Positions 1 through 13,536 of a stretch of 64,000 nucleotides of DNA are shown piece by piece. The notes beneath the pieces were generated by a model that was not told the origin of the DNA, did no database searches, and saw nothing but the letters and a program-made list of their open reading frames with translations. The position numbers and the translations under genes are program-made. Origin of the DNA: Woeseiaceae bacterium (GTDB taxonomy: Bacteria > Pseudomonadota > Gammaproteobacteria > Steroidobacterales > Woeseiaceae). Positions within the stretch are counted from its first letter, which is position 1, and each line of letters begins with the position of its first letter. The stretch is taken from contig JABDNG010000064.1 in NCBI GenBank assembly GCA_013001045.1, positions 41,504-105,503 of the forward strand, given 5' to 3'.

Positions 1-2
1 CG

Positions 3-4927
<4,925 letters not shown>

Positions 4928-5689
4928 CTATTCCTGGTGCGCAAGTGATGAAGTCGGAGACGCGAACAGTCTTGGCAAGGGGTTGAATCGTGTCATCAGC
5001 CCGGGCTCCATCTCTCTCAGCAGCAGTTGATCCAGCCAATCGATGATCCGGCCCATCTGTTCAAGGTCCTGTTTGACGCGGTGTTGCGGTAATTCGTAAA
5101 TGCCGAGGCCGAGATTGGCGGCATGCACATAGTTCTGGCTGTCGCGCAGTATCGCGATGGTCGGAGTCTCAAAATTATTCAGGATCTTCAGTAGCGCTGA
5201 GAGGCTCTTCGTGTTTTGTCGCGTGCGGTTCGCCACGACGGCCACAGGTCGGTCAAACTCGGTCTGGAGCAGAAGCTCGGCAATAAAATTGGCCGTAGCG
5301 TGAGTATCGAATGCCGATGGCAATACAGGTACCAGAACGCAGTCGGCGTCGTCGGTGAGCTCTGCTATCTCGCGTCGACCCAGGGCGGCCGGCGTGTCGA
5401 TGATCACCGCACCGGCCTCCTTCGGCTTGCGCAACGACCAGCTGTGTTTTCCAGGCATTGCCAGCTCGTCGATCGTTATGCCGTTGATCATGCAGCTGGT
5501 TTTTGGCCGGCGCTCCAGCCAGCGTGATGTGTAGCCCATGGGGTCGGTATCGATCAGCGTAGGCGCGGGCCCACGCAGCGCAAAGAAACTCGCCAGGTTG
5601 GTAGCCAGTGTCGTCTTACCGCACCCACCTTTGGGATTCAGTATGACGATCTTGTTTGAGTCGTCTCGATAGGGAGCAATTTTCATCAA
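4928..5689 (-). CDS. ParA/MinD-like P-loop ATPase (orphan, no ParB adjacent)
   Basis: Deviant Walker A KGGCGKTTLATN, DTDP, VIIDTPA. Paralogous to the product at 45402-46040. Confidence 0.9.
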   Translation of the reverse strand: MMKIAPYRDDSNKIVILNPKGGCGKTTLATNLASFFALRGPAPTLIDTDPMGYTSRWLERRPKTSCMINGITIDELAMPGKHSWSLRKPKEAGAVIIDTPAALGRREIAELTDDADCVLVPVLPSAFDTHATANFIAELLLQTEFDRPVAVVANRTRQNTKSLSALLKILNNFETPTIAILRDSQNYVHAANLGLGIYELPQHRVKQDLEQMGRIIDWLDQLLLREMEPGLMTRFNPLPRLFASPTSSLAHQE

Positions 5690-5845
5690 GTCATCCGCTG
5701 CTGAACGGATGATACTCCTACAAGACTTGAAGTCACAAACGGCCGGACACGATGCGTGGCGCCTGTGCGTGGTCTAAACTTGAAGTAGCATCAGAGCTTA
5801 AATTGGCAAACTGCGGATATCCTTTGAAAACCTGGAAGAGAGAAA

Positions 5846-6022
5846 ATGGAACTGAAAAACAAAGAAGATATTAAGCCTCTTTGTCCACATTGCTCCACGC
5901 TTCTGAGCGAGTTGTGGTTTCAAAAACTGAAAGGATTCTGGGGCCAACGTTACATCTACTTCTGCGGTTCATGCCGCAAGGTGCTCGGCGTGTCTCACCG
6001 CAAAGGCTTCTGGATGGGTTAG
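5846..6022 (+). CDS. Small zinc-ribbon protein, 58 aa
   Basis: Read directly from sequence: MELKNKEDIKPLCPHCSTLLSELWFQKLKGFWGQRYIYFCGSCRKVLGVSHRKGFWMG*. Two CxxC knuckles; purine-rich GGAAGAGAG upstream of ATG. Below the 60-aa cutoff of the ORF track. Confidence 0.75.
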   Translation: MELKNKEDIKPLCPHCSTLLSELWFQKLKGFWGQRYIYFCGSCRKVLGVSHRKGFWMG

Positions 6023-6081
6023 GAGCGCTGCCTGTCGACATCGATCGATGGCCGCGAACCTCAAGGCTCAGCCATTGACGC

Positions 6082-7041
6082 TCAACAGCGCGCCTTGATA
6101 GCCGCAATGTGTTCCTGAAACTTGCGGCTAACCGCCAGCGGCATGATGGTTGATTCATTACGGCCCTGCAGAAGGTCCTCTCCGACGGCCTTTGCCTCAA
6201 AGTTGTAACCATGAGATTCGCGTTTATCGGCAAAGCTCGAGACGTGCTCGTCGACGCGAAAGAGGTGGCATTCGCGTGCGCACCAGAAATCGGGAATAAC
6301 TATATGGCCCTTGTCGCCGATGACATAGGTTCGGTTGGGCAGCTTGCAGCGAAATGACGTTGAAAGCGACGCGGTGCAATTCGGGTAAGACGAGATAGCA
6401 ACAACGTCGTCTTCCACGCCATTCGGCGCATTGCGCGAGACGACGTCGATGCTGATCGGGTCACTGCGAGTAAACAGATAGGCAATGGCGATCGGATAGA
6501 TGCCCATATCCGGCAATACACCACCACCCAATTCAATGCTGTACTCTCTTCGATCGGCGCTATAAGGCAGTATTGGATAACCAAAGTCGGACTTGACATG
6601 CTGCAGGCGGCCGATTTCGCCCGACTCGAACCAGGCCAGCGCCTGTTGAATCGCAGGGAGGAACCAGGTCCACATGGCCTCCATAAGATAACCACCAGTT
6701 TCGGCAACAACGCCCATCAATGTATCGACCTGTTCGACCGAAATCGTCAGGGGCTTCTCACAAAGTACCGCCTTGCCTGCCCGCAAAGCTTCGCTGCTGT
6801 TTTCGAGGTGCAGGGTATGCGGCGTTGCAATATAGATTGCGTCAATGTCGGGATCGTCATACAGCTCCTGGTAACTCGAATAGGCAATCTTGATACCGTG
6901 CCTGGCCGCGAAATCGGCTGCCGTTTTCTCGGAGCGTGACGCGACAGCCGCCAGGTGAGCGTTGTCGACGAAAGCAAGATCGTCGGCAAACTGATGCGCG
7001 ATGCGCGCCGTACTCAGGATTCCCCAACGTATTTTATTCAT
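6082..7041 (-). CDS. Gfo/Idh/MocA family oxidoreductase
   Basis: N-terminal Rossmann region IRWGILSTARIAHQFADDL, then YIATPHTLHLENSSEALRAGKAVLCEKPLT. Confidence 0.92.
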   Translation of the reverse strand: MNKIRWGILSTARIAHQFADDLAFVDNAHLAAVASRSEKTAADFAARHGIKIAYSSYQELYDDPDIDAIYIATPHTLHLENSSEALRAGKAVLCEKPLTISVEQVDTLMGVVAETGGYLMEAMWTWFLPAIQQALAWFESGEIGRLQHVKSDFGYPILPYSADRREYSIELGGGVLPDMGIYPIAIAYLFTRSDPISIDVVSRNAPNGVEDDVVAISSYPNCTASLSTSFRCKLPNRTYVIGDKGHIVIPDFWCARECHLFRVDEHVSSFADKRESHGYNFEAKAVGEDLLQGRNESTIMPLAVSRKFQEHIAAIKARC

Positions 7042-7051
7042 GATTGCCGGA

Positions 7052-9076
7052 TCAACTCAGCCGCGGTAACAGTACGCGAAACCTGACGCCATGGTCGACG
7101 TTGTCAGCCTCGATGTGCCCACCATGACCCACGGCAATCAGGCGCGCAACGTAAAGCCCAAGGCCCAAGTGTCGCGTGTTTTCGCCGCTACGCATCGAGA
7201 CCATCGAATCGAACATCTGCGTGCGCATTTTTTCCGGTAACGGTGGACCCGGGTTGGTCACCGAAACCTCAAGGCCGTCGTCAACAGCAACCAGACGAAG
7301 GGAGATTGTGTCGCCTTTGCTGCTGAAGTCGACCGCGTTGTCCACAAGCTTGTCGAGCATCTGGATGAGCAGCTCGGGCGACCCGGTCGTGTCTGCGCGC
7401 GTCAGCGCACAGTCGAAATCAAATCTGCGTTCTTCATAAACATCCCGATACGCGGTCACGGTTGATTCGAGAACCTTCTTGAGGTCGAAGCGTTCCGGCT
7501 CTGCGTTGGCCATCAGTTCCTCGACCCGATTCGCTTCACTCATCGCGCTCAGGATTCGTCGCAAGCGGTCTGCTCCTTCGCGAGCACGTGTCGTGTAGCC
7601 AACACCCGCCTCGCTGAGCGGCTCATGTTCGAGGTTTTCGAGAGAGGAGGTGACGATTGCGAGCGGCGTGCGAAGTTCGTGCGACAATTTCGACGCAAGC
7701 GACCGGAGGTACTCGTTGTAGTCGCCAAGTTGCTGCAGCACGCTCGAAAAACTGCGAGAAAGGTCACCCACTTCATCGACGGCAAGCGCACTGGGTAGCG
7801 CGGATTGCAGTGACTCGTTGTCGAGCGCCGCCTCGGCCGCGACCGACAGATGGCGAATGCGTCGCGACAACCAGGTCGCGTAGCCGAGCAAAGTACCCGC
7901 GACCAGCAGCGTCGCGACAAGCGTCACGTTGATAAGCCGAGCGAGCCCCTCGTTCGTCAGGCTCAGAATTGCGTCTGTACCCTGCTGCAGAATTGCGGCG
8001 CCCAGTTTATCGCCGCCTGCCGTGATCGGCGCGGCAACCGCTACGATGGCCTTGCCGGTGTCATCACCACGAAACCAGCTTGCCATTTCGCGGCCGTCCA
8101 GCGCGGAGCTGACGTAGGCTTGTTGTTCGCGTCCCGTCGGGTCGGGGTCCGAGAATTTGGTGTCTTTACCGCTCTCAACCAGCAAGTTGTAGGTCCGTCG
8201 AGCAAACCCGGCGCGTATGTTGGCGGTAGAGCTATTGTTCAGCTCCCCGACAGCCGCTATTCGCCAGCCGTTGGTGTCGGTGATCATGAGGCGCATGCCT
8301 GGCTGCACCAGCCGGGTGGCGATAGCGCTGAGTTCCACGGACTCGCGCACCGCCGGGCCGGGCCCAGTTCCCGAGAAGCTGCTGCTGCGAGTGCCCGGTT
8401 GTCTGGCGTCATCGGTGTTGTTAACCACGAGGCCCAGGTGCGTGCCGAGCAGCGTGGCCGGGATCCGCGCTTCGAGCCGATAGCCGCCCGGAATGTCCTG
8501 CCAATGTGCGGTAATTGTCGGCTCGGGGGCGACGCCATAGGCGTCTTGTTTGTAGCTCAGTATCTTGCCCGGGGCTTCCGCCGCAAACGCGATCGTATCC
8601 TGCAGATACGGAGGATTGCTGCTGATGAGATTGATGCGATCGGCGTACCGCGAGCCCTCATCCAGAAGGAACGATTGTGACATCGCATAGACGACCTGGC
8701 GGTCACTGACTTCGACATACAGGTAGACCGACTGGCCAAAGGATCCAATTACAAAAACCACGGGACCGTCCGCACCGCGTATTGAACGTAACGACTCCGA
8801 CGGCAAGGGCCAGTCATCGAAATATCCGTCAATTTCGGGGCGTGCTTCGAGATTGTGCAGGTACAGCTGGTCGCCCGTGCTGAATGCGTCATCGTGAAGC
8901 GGAAACTCTTCACGATACTGGGCCATGGAATTGGCGAGCGCGCGTGCGGTTGCCGCGAGCATTTGCTGCTGCCCCGCGCGCAGTGCGGATTCGGTCTCGC
9001 GAATAAATTCACACCCGGCCCACGGGAGCATCAGTGTCAGCAGACTGACGAGCAGTAACTGGCGCTTTAGATTCAT
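7052..9076 (-). CDS. pdsS: Sensor histidine kinase of the proteobacterial dedicated sortase system (PdsS-like)
   Basis: N-terminal signal/TM, CBM9-like sensor region (EIDGYFDDWPLPS...), second TM, HAMP, H-box SKLSHELRTPLAIV, N/G boxes (LVDNAVDFS, GLGLYVARLIAVGHGG). Clustered with response regulator, VIT/vWA target and sortase. Confidence 0.85.
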   Translation of the reverse strand: MNLKRQLLLVSLLTLMLPWAGCEFIRETESALRAGQQQMLAATARALANSMAQYREEFPLHDDAFSTGDQLYLHNLEARPEIDGYFDDWPLPSESLRSIRGADGPVVFVIGSFGQSVYLYVEVSDRQVVYAMSQSFLLDEGSRYADRINLISSNPPYLQDTIAFAAEAPGKILSYKQDAYGVAPEPTITAHWQDIPGGYRLEARIPATLLGTHLGLVVNNTDDARQPGTRSSSFSGTGPGPAVRESVELSAIATRLVQPGMRLMITDTNGWRIAAVGELNNSSTANIRAGFARRTYNLLVESGKDTKFSDPDPTGREQQAYVSSALDGREMASWFRGDDTGKAIVAVAAPITAGGDKLGAAILQQGTDAILSLTNEGLARLINVTLVATLLVAGTLLGYATWLSRRIRHLSVAAEAALDNESLQSALPSALAVDEVGDLSRSFSSVLQQLGDYNEYLRSLASKLSHELRTPLAIVTSSLENLEHEPLSEAGVGYTTRAREGADRLRRILSAMSEANRVEELMANAEPERFDLKKVLESTVTAYRDVYEERRFDFDCALTRADTTGSPELLIQMLDKLVDNAVDFSSKGDTISLRLVAVDDGLEVSVTNPGPPLPEKMRTQMFDSMVSMRSGENTRHLGLGLYVARLIAVGHGGHIEADNVDHGVRFRVLLPRLS

Positions 9077-9086
9077 CGCCGCTCGC

Positions 9087-9779
9087 TTAGTCGCTCAGCC
9101 AGCGGTAGCCCATGCCGTAGACTGTTTCGATCGCGTCAAAACTCGCATCGATGTCGAGGAACTTTCGGCGGATGCGCTTGACGTGCGACGTAATCGTATT
9201 GTCATCGAGTACCGCCTGCGCCGCATCCATCAATTGTTGTCGGTTCTTCACGTGACCCGGGTACCGCGCGAGTGCATGCACGAGCCAGAACTCTGTGAGC
9301 GTCAGGCCGACGGGGACGTCTTGCCAATAAATGGTCATGCGTTCCGTATCGATGACAAGGTCACCGCGCGTGATCTTGCTTTCCGCACCTTGCGGTTTTT
9401 GCAGCGCATCGAGACGCCGGAACAAGGCGGCAATACGCGCCATCAGGTGCGGAAGGCTGATGTCCTTGGTCAGATAGTCGTCGGCGCCGAGGCGTAGCCC
9501 GGAGACGGCGTCGAATTCGCTGTCACGCGCCGTCAGGAAGATGATTGGCAAGTCGGCTGCGCGCACCCGAAGTTCGCGACACAACTCGAAACCACCCTCG
9601 ACATCGTCCTCCAGGTTGATGTCGATGACGACAAGGTCCGGCAGCCGGCTCTCGAAAGCTTCGAGTGCCGGGGCGCGAGCCTCGTAGGTATCGACGACAT
9701 AACCCTCACGGCGAAATGCCGCCGCGTAGTTATCTCTAATCGCCGCTTCGTCTTCAACGATTGCTATCCGTTTCGCCAC
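9087..9779 (-). CDS. pdsR: OmpR-family response regulator of the dedicated sortase system (PdsR-like)
   Basis: REC domain (RIAIVEDEAAIRDNY, VVIDINLEDDVEGG, FLTARDSE, LGADDYLTK) plus winged helix. ORF track extends to 9800 via a TTG; GTG at 9779 preceded by GGGAGG is the better start. Confidence 0.88.
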   Translation of the reverse strand: MAKRIAIVEDEAAIRDNYAAAFRREGYVVDTYEARAPALEAFESRLPDLVVIDINLEDDVEGGFELCRELRVRAADLPIIFLTARDSEFDAVSGLRLGADDYLTKDISLPHLMARIAALFRRLDALQKPQGAESKITRGDLVIDTERMTIYWQDVPVGLTLTEFWLVHALARYPGHVKNRQQLMDAAQAVLDDNTITSHVKRIRRKFLDIDASFDAIETVYGMGYRWLSD

Positions 9780-9893
9780 ATTGGCCTCCCGTCGCCACAA
9801 TTTGCCACATTACGCCGGTGCATTGCCATGCCGCCGTCGGCAGACGGGCGTTTTGAAGGGTTGCAATAGTGTGGACGCCAAAGGGAGGCCGCA

Positions 9894-11954
9894 ATGAACA
9901 ACTTCAATACCAGTATTCGTGTGCGGATAGCGCAACTTGTCTTGCTGCTCATCGGGCCAGTCATGGTTCTTGCCGAGGAGCCTTTGCCGAGCCAGGCGCA
10001 GGCAGGCAGCCTGCTGTGGCGAATGCAGCAGGGCTACACGACGGCGACCCTCATGAACACCGAGGTTGATATGCAGATCAGCGGGCTGGTTGCCCGCGTT
10101 TCCGTGCGGCAGGAATTTTTAAACGAAGGCGCCGAATGGGTGGAGGGTATCTACGTGTTTCCGCTACCCGATCGGGCGGCAGTCGATCGCATGCGGCTGC
10201 ATATTGGAGACCGCTTTATCGAAGGCGAGATAGAGGAGAAGGAACGTGCCAGGAAGACCTATGAGCAAGCGAAGCAGGCCGGCAAAAAAACCAGCCTTGT
10301 GCAGCAGCAGCGCGCCAACCTGTTTACAACGTCGGTGGCAAACGTCGCACCCGGTGAGCGAGTGGTCGTCGAGATCGAATACCTGGAGGAGATACGCTAC
10401 GAAGAAGGCCGCTTCAGCATTCGGTTCCCAATGACGTTGACGCCGCGATACATCAGCGGACAGTCCATGCCTGACAAGCTTGGTAGCGGCTGGTCCGCGG
10501 ATACCGACCGGGTCCCCGATGCGTCCCTGATCACGCCGCCGATGGTGTCGAGTTCAAAAGGCCACAAGCTCGCTCTTGCAGCGAACGTTAATGCGGGCAT
10601 GCCGCTCGCCATAATCACGAGTCGTTACCATCCCGTCGACGTTGCCGAACACGATGGGCGGTACACAGTGACGCTTGGCGGTGGCCAGGTGCCGATGGAT
10701 CATGACTTCGAGCTGGTCTGGCAACCCGTCGCTTCAGCGGCGCCGCGGGCGATGATCTTCTCAGAAACGATAGAAGGCGAGCCCCATCACCTCTTGATGG
10801 TTATGCCACCGGACCAGGATGAGGCGCCGCCTGTTCTCATGCCGCGTGAAGTCATTCTGATCATCGATACGTCGGGGTCCATGCACGGCGTGTCCATTGC
10901 ACAGGCAAAGCGGGCGGTGAGTCTTGCGCTGGAGGGCCTGCAGCCCACGGATCGGTTCAATGTCATCGAATTTAACTCAACGACCAATGCGCTTTACCCG
11001 GAGAGCGTCATGGCAAGCTCGTCGAGCGTCGATAGCGCCAAAAAGTTCGTGCAGCAGTTGCGAGCGAACGGCGGTACCGAGATGCGCCCGGCATTGTCCA
11101 TGGCACTGAACAATGAGTCTCGGGAAACGCACTTGCGCCAGATCGTTTTCATCACGGACGGTAGCGTCGGCTACGAAGACGAGATGTTTTCGATGATCGA
11201 AGACAGGCTCGGTGATGCGCGTTTGTTTACGGTCGGCATCGGATCGGCGCCCAACAGCTGGTTCATGCGGCAGGCGGCCGAAGCCGGTCGTGGGTCATTT
11301 ACGTTCATCAGTGCCCTGCACGAGGTTCGTGAGAAAATGGATGGCCTGTTCCGCAAACTCGAACACCCGCAGGTAACCGGTATCACGGTGGACTGGCCCA
11401 GCGGTGTCGTTGTTGACGGCTACCCGCAGACAGTTCCCGACCTGTATCTGGGTGAGCCTGTAACCGTTAAGGCGAGAGCAAGCGGCGAGTATCGCGCCGG
11501 CGACACGGTACGCGTCAGCGGCGACTCCGTGACAGGCGGCTGGTCGAAGGCGCTGCCGCTGGATTCATCGCAAAGCGATGAAGGTGTCGGTGCACTTTGG
11601 GCGCGGGCCAGAATTGCAGACCTTATGCACAATGAACGTCGCCACAGTGAGCCCGATGAGACTCGCGCGGCGATCGTAGCGACGGCGATGCGGCATCACC
11701 TGGTCAGCAAGTACACGAGCCTGGTCGCGGTCGACAAGACGCCGGCGCGCCCGGCCGATGATCCATTGTCGAGCGAGCAGGTGCCCAACCTCATGCCTTA
11801 CGGCCAATCGACGAACGCGATCTTCGGCTTCCCCGCGACGGCCACGAATGCGCCGATGCTGCGCCTGATCGGAATCGCGTGCCTGCTGGCCGCGTTGCTG
11901 CTCTCTGCCGCGCTGCAGGCCGGCCAGTGGCGCCTTCGTGTCCGCGCCGCGTAG
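9894..11954 (+). CDS. VIT and vWA domain protein, marine proteobacterial sortase target
   Basis: Signal peptide, VIT domain (EVDMQISGLVARVSVRQEFLNEGAEWVEGIYVFPLPDRAAVDRM), vWA MIDAS (IIDTSGSMHG), C-terminal FPATA-hydrophobic TM-basic tail (QWRLRVRAA). Adjacent to sortase. Confidence 0.9.
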   Translation: MNNFNTSIRVRIAQLVLLLIGPVMVLAEEPLPSQAQAGSLLWRMQQGYTTATLMNTEVDMQISGLVARVSVRQEFLNEGAEWVEGIYVFPLPDRAAVDRMRLHIGDRFIEGEIEEKERARKTYEQAKQAGKKTSLVQQQRANLFTTSVANVAPGERVVVEIEYLEEIRYEEGRFSIRFPMTLTPRYISGQSMPDKLGSGWSADTDRVPDASLITPPMVSSSKGHKLALAANVNAGMPLAIITSRYHPVDVAEHDGRYTVTLGGGQVPMDHDFELVWQPVASAAPRAMIFSETIEGEPHHLLMVMPPDQDEAPPVLMPREVILIIDTSGSMHGVSIAQAKRAVSLALEGLQPTDRFNVIEFNSTTNALYPESVMASSSSVDSAKKFVQQLRANGGTEMRPALSMALNNESRETHLRQIVFITDGSVGYEDEMFSMIEDRLGDARLFTVGIGSAPNSWFMRQAAEAGRGSFTFISALHEVREKMDGLFRKLEHPQVTGITVDWPSGVVVDGYPQTVPDLYLGEPVTVKARASGEYRAGDTVRVSGDSVTGGWSKALPLDSSQSDEGVGALWARARIADLMHNERRHSEPDETRAAIVATAMRHHLVSKYTSLVAVDKTPARPADDPLSSEQVPNLMPYGQSTNAIFGFPATATNAPMLRLIGIACLLAALLLSAALQAGQWRLRVRAA

Positions 11955-12519
11955 GGTCGCGGGGCGCTGGCTCGTGGCCTGCCTCTTGTGCCTCGGCTTC
12001 TGGCAGCTGGGAAGCGGCGCCTACATTCCGGCCAAGGCCTGGTTGGCGCAGGAACTCATGCAACGGGCATGGCTGCGCGCAGGCAAAGACGTCGAGCGTG
12101 CGGTGCCGTGGCCGTGGGCCGACACGTGGCCGGTTGCCCGCCTGAGATCAAAGTCTCGCCAGGTTGACCTGATCGTCCTCGCTGGCGGCTCGGGTCGCAC
12201 ACTGGCCTTCGGCCCCGGGCACCTGAGCGCCAGCGCGATGCCCGGTGAGATCGGGAATACCGTGATCGCGGGGCACCGTGATACCCACTTCAAGTTCCTG
12301 AAGACGGTCGAGAAGGGCGAGCTTCTGAGCGTTGAATCCACAAAGGGCCAGAAGCATTTTTACAAGGTGATCGGTGCAGATGTCGTTGATTCACGCAAAG
12401 GAAGCCTGCTGCTGGATACGGATGTGGCAATGCTGACACTCGTAACCTGCTATCCGTTCGAGGCGTATGAATCCGGCGGCCCGTTGCGCTACGTCGTTAC
12501 GGCGAAGAGGGTGTTTTGA
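11938..12519 (+). CDS. Sortase, marine proteobacterial type
   Basis: GTG start overlapping the target gene by 17 nt. Catalytic His (IAGHRDTHF), Cys (LVTCYPF) and Arg (GGPLRYVV) in sortase order; N-terminal TM. Confidence 0.92.
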   Translation: MSAPRRVAGRWLVACLLCLGFWQLGSGAYIPAKAWLAQELMQRAWLRAGKDVERAVPWPWADTWPVARLRSKSRQVDLIVLAGGSGRTLAFGPGHLSASAMPGEIGNTVIAGHRDTHFKFLKTVEKGELLSVESTKGQKHFYKVIGADVVDSRKGSLLLDTDVAMLTLVTCYPFEAYESGGPLRYVVTAKRVF

Positions 12520-13039
12520 CGGTTTGAATGCACAGTAACGCGGCCGCGCTGATAGCGTCCGTAATCTGCCCGTCAAGCACCATGGCAACGGCGTCTTGCA
12601 GCGGCAGTTTGCGGATTTCCAGTTCCTCGGTTTCTTCGAAGCTTGTTTCACCGAACGTCAATTCGGTTGCAACGTAGGCAAAGCCGAGCTCATCCGTAAT
12701 TGAATTACTGGGATGCAGGCGCATCAGCTCCTGCCAGTTCGCGGCACGGATGCCGGTTTCTTCCTGCAACTCGCGCTTTGCGGCAAGGAGTGGCGGCTCG
12801 TCAAGCGGCGCTCCGCCCATGGGCAGCTCCCAGGAATACTCGCCCAGTGTGTAGCGATCCTGGCCGACCAGCCACGTATTATTGGCGTCGTCGAGCGCGA
12901 TGATTGCGACAGCGACGTTCTTGAAATGCACATGTCCATAGAAGTTTTCGCCGCCGCCCGGATTGACGACATGGTCTTCCTGCACTTGCATCCAGTCATT
13001 CTCAAAAATCGTTCGCGATGTGAGTTTCTTCCAGCTCAT
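12497..13039 (-). CDS. NUDIX hydrolase, ADP-ribose pyrophosphatase-like
   Basis: Nudix box GGAPLDEPPLLAAKRELQEETGI (GX5EX7REUXEEXGU). Confidence 0.9.
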   Translation of the reverse strand: MSWKKLTSRTIFENDWMQVQEDHVVNPGGGENFYGHVHFKNVAVAIIALDDANNTWLVGQDRYTLGEYSWELPMGGAPLDEPPLLAAKRELQEETGIRAANWQELMRLHPSNSITDELGFAYVATELTFGETSFEETEELEIRKLPLQDAVAMVLDGQITDAISAAALLCIQTVKTPSSP

Positions 13040-13494
13040 GATGTCTTGCCGGCAAGTTCTGTCTCGACCATTAATTTAAAGCGATTCAAGTCTGTGTCGG
13101 TGCGCTTACGAATCGACTTACGCATGAAGAACGCCATAAACTTCATGAATCCTCTGAAATTGTAGTTTGTGTTTACGATCCAGCGTGTCTTGCCGTCATC
13201 GGTATCTTCAAAATTATTGAAGATAACAACGGTTCCCCATTTCGATTCATAGGTGCCTCCCAGGAAGTCGAGCTCGCGGCGCGCCGTGACGGTCTCGATC
13301 ATTACCATTTTACGGCCCTTCTCTTCGTAAACGAGTTCGGATATGGCATCGGGCTGACCCGGTGTTCCTGACTTATGCGTGAATGATAGTAATGTCGGCT
13401 GCCACTTCGTCATATTGTCGGGGTCGTCGAACATGCGCCAGACAGTAGTGCGATCCGCGTCGATAATTATTTCGGTCTTGTGTTTCATCCCCAA
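13036..13494 (-). CDS. SRPBCC (START-like) family protein
   Basis: MKHKTEIIIDADRTTVWRMFDDPDNMTKWQPTLLSF opening is typical of the polyketide-cyclase/START superfamily. Confidence 0.75.
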   Translation of the reverse strand: MGMKHKTEIIIDADRTTVWRMFDDPDNMTKWQPTLLSFTHKSGTPGQPDAISELVYEEKGRKMVMIETVTARRELDFLGGTYESKWGTVVIFNNFEDTDDGKTRWIVNTNYNFRGFMKFMAFFMRKSIRKRTDTDLNRFKLMVETELAGKTS

Positions 13495-13536
13495 TACCTG
13501 TATTCGTCCGTGTCAATCATAGCCTATCGGGCCGCA

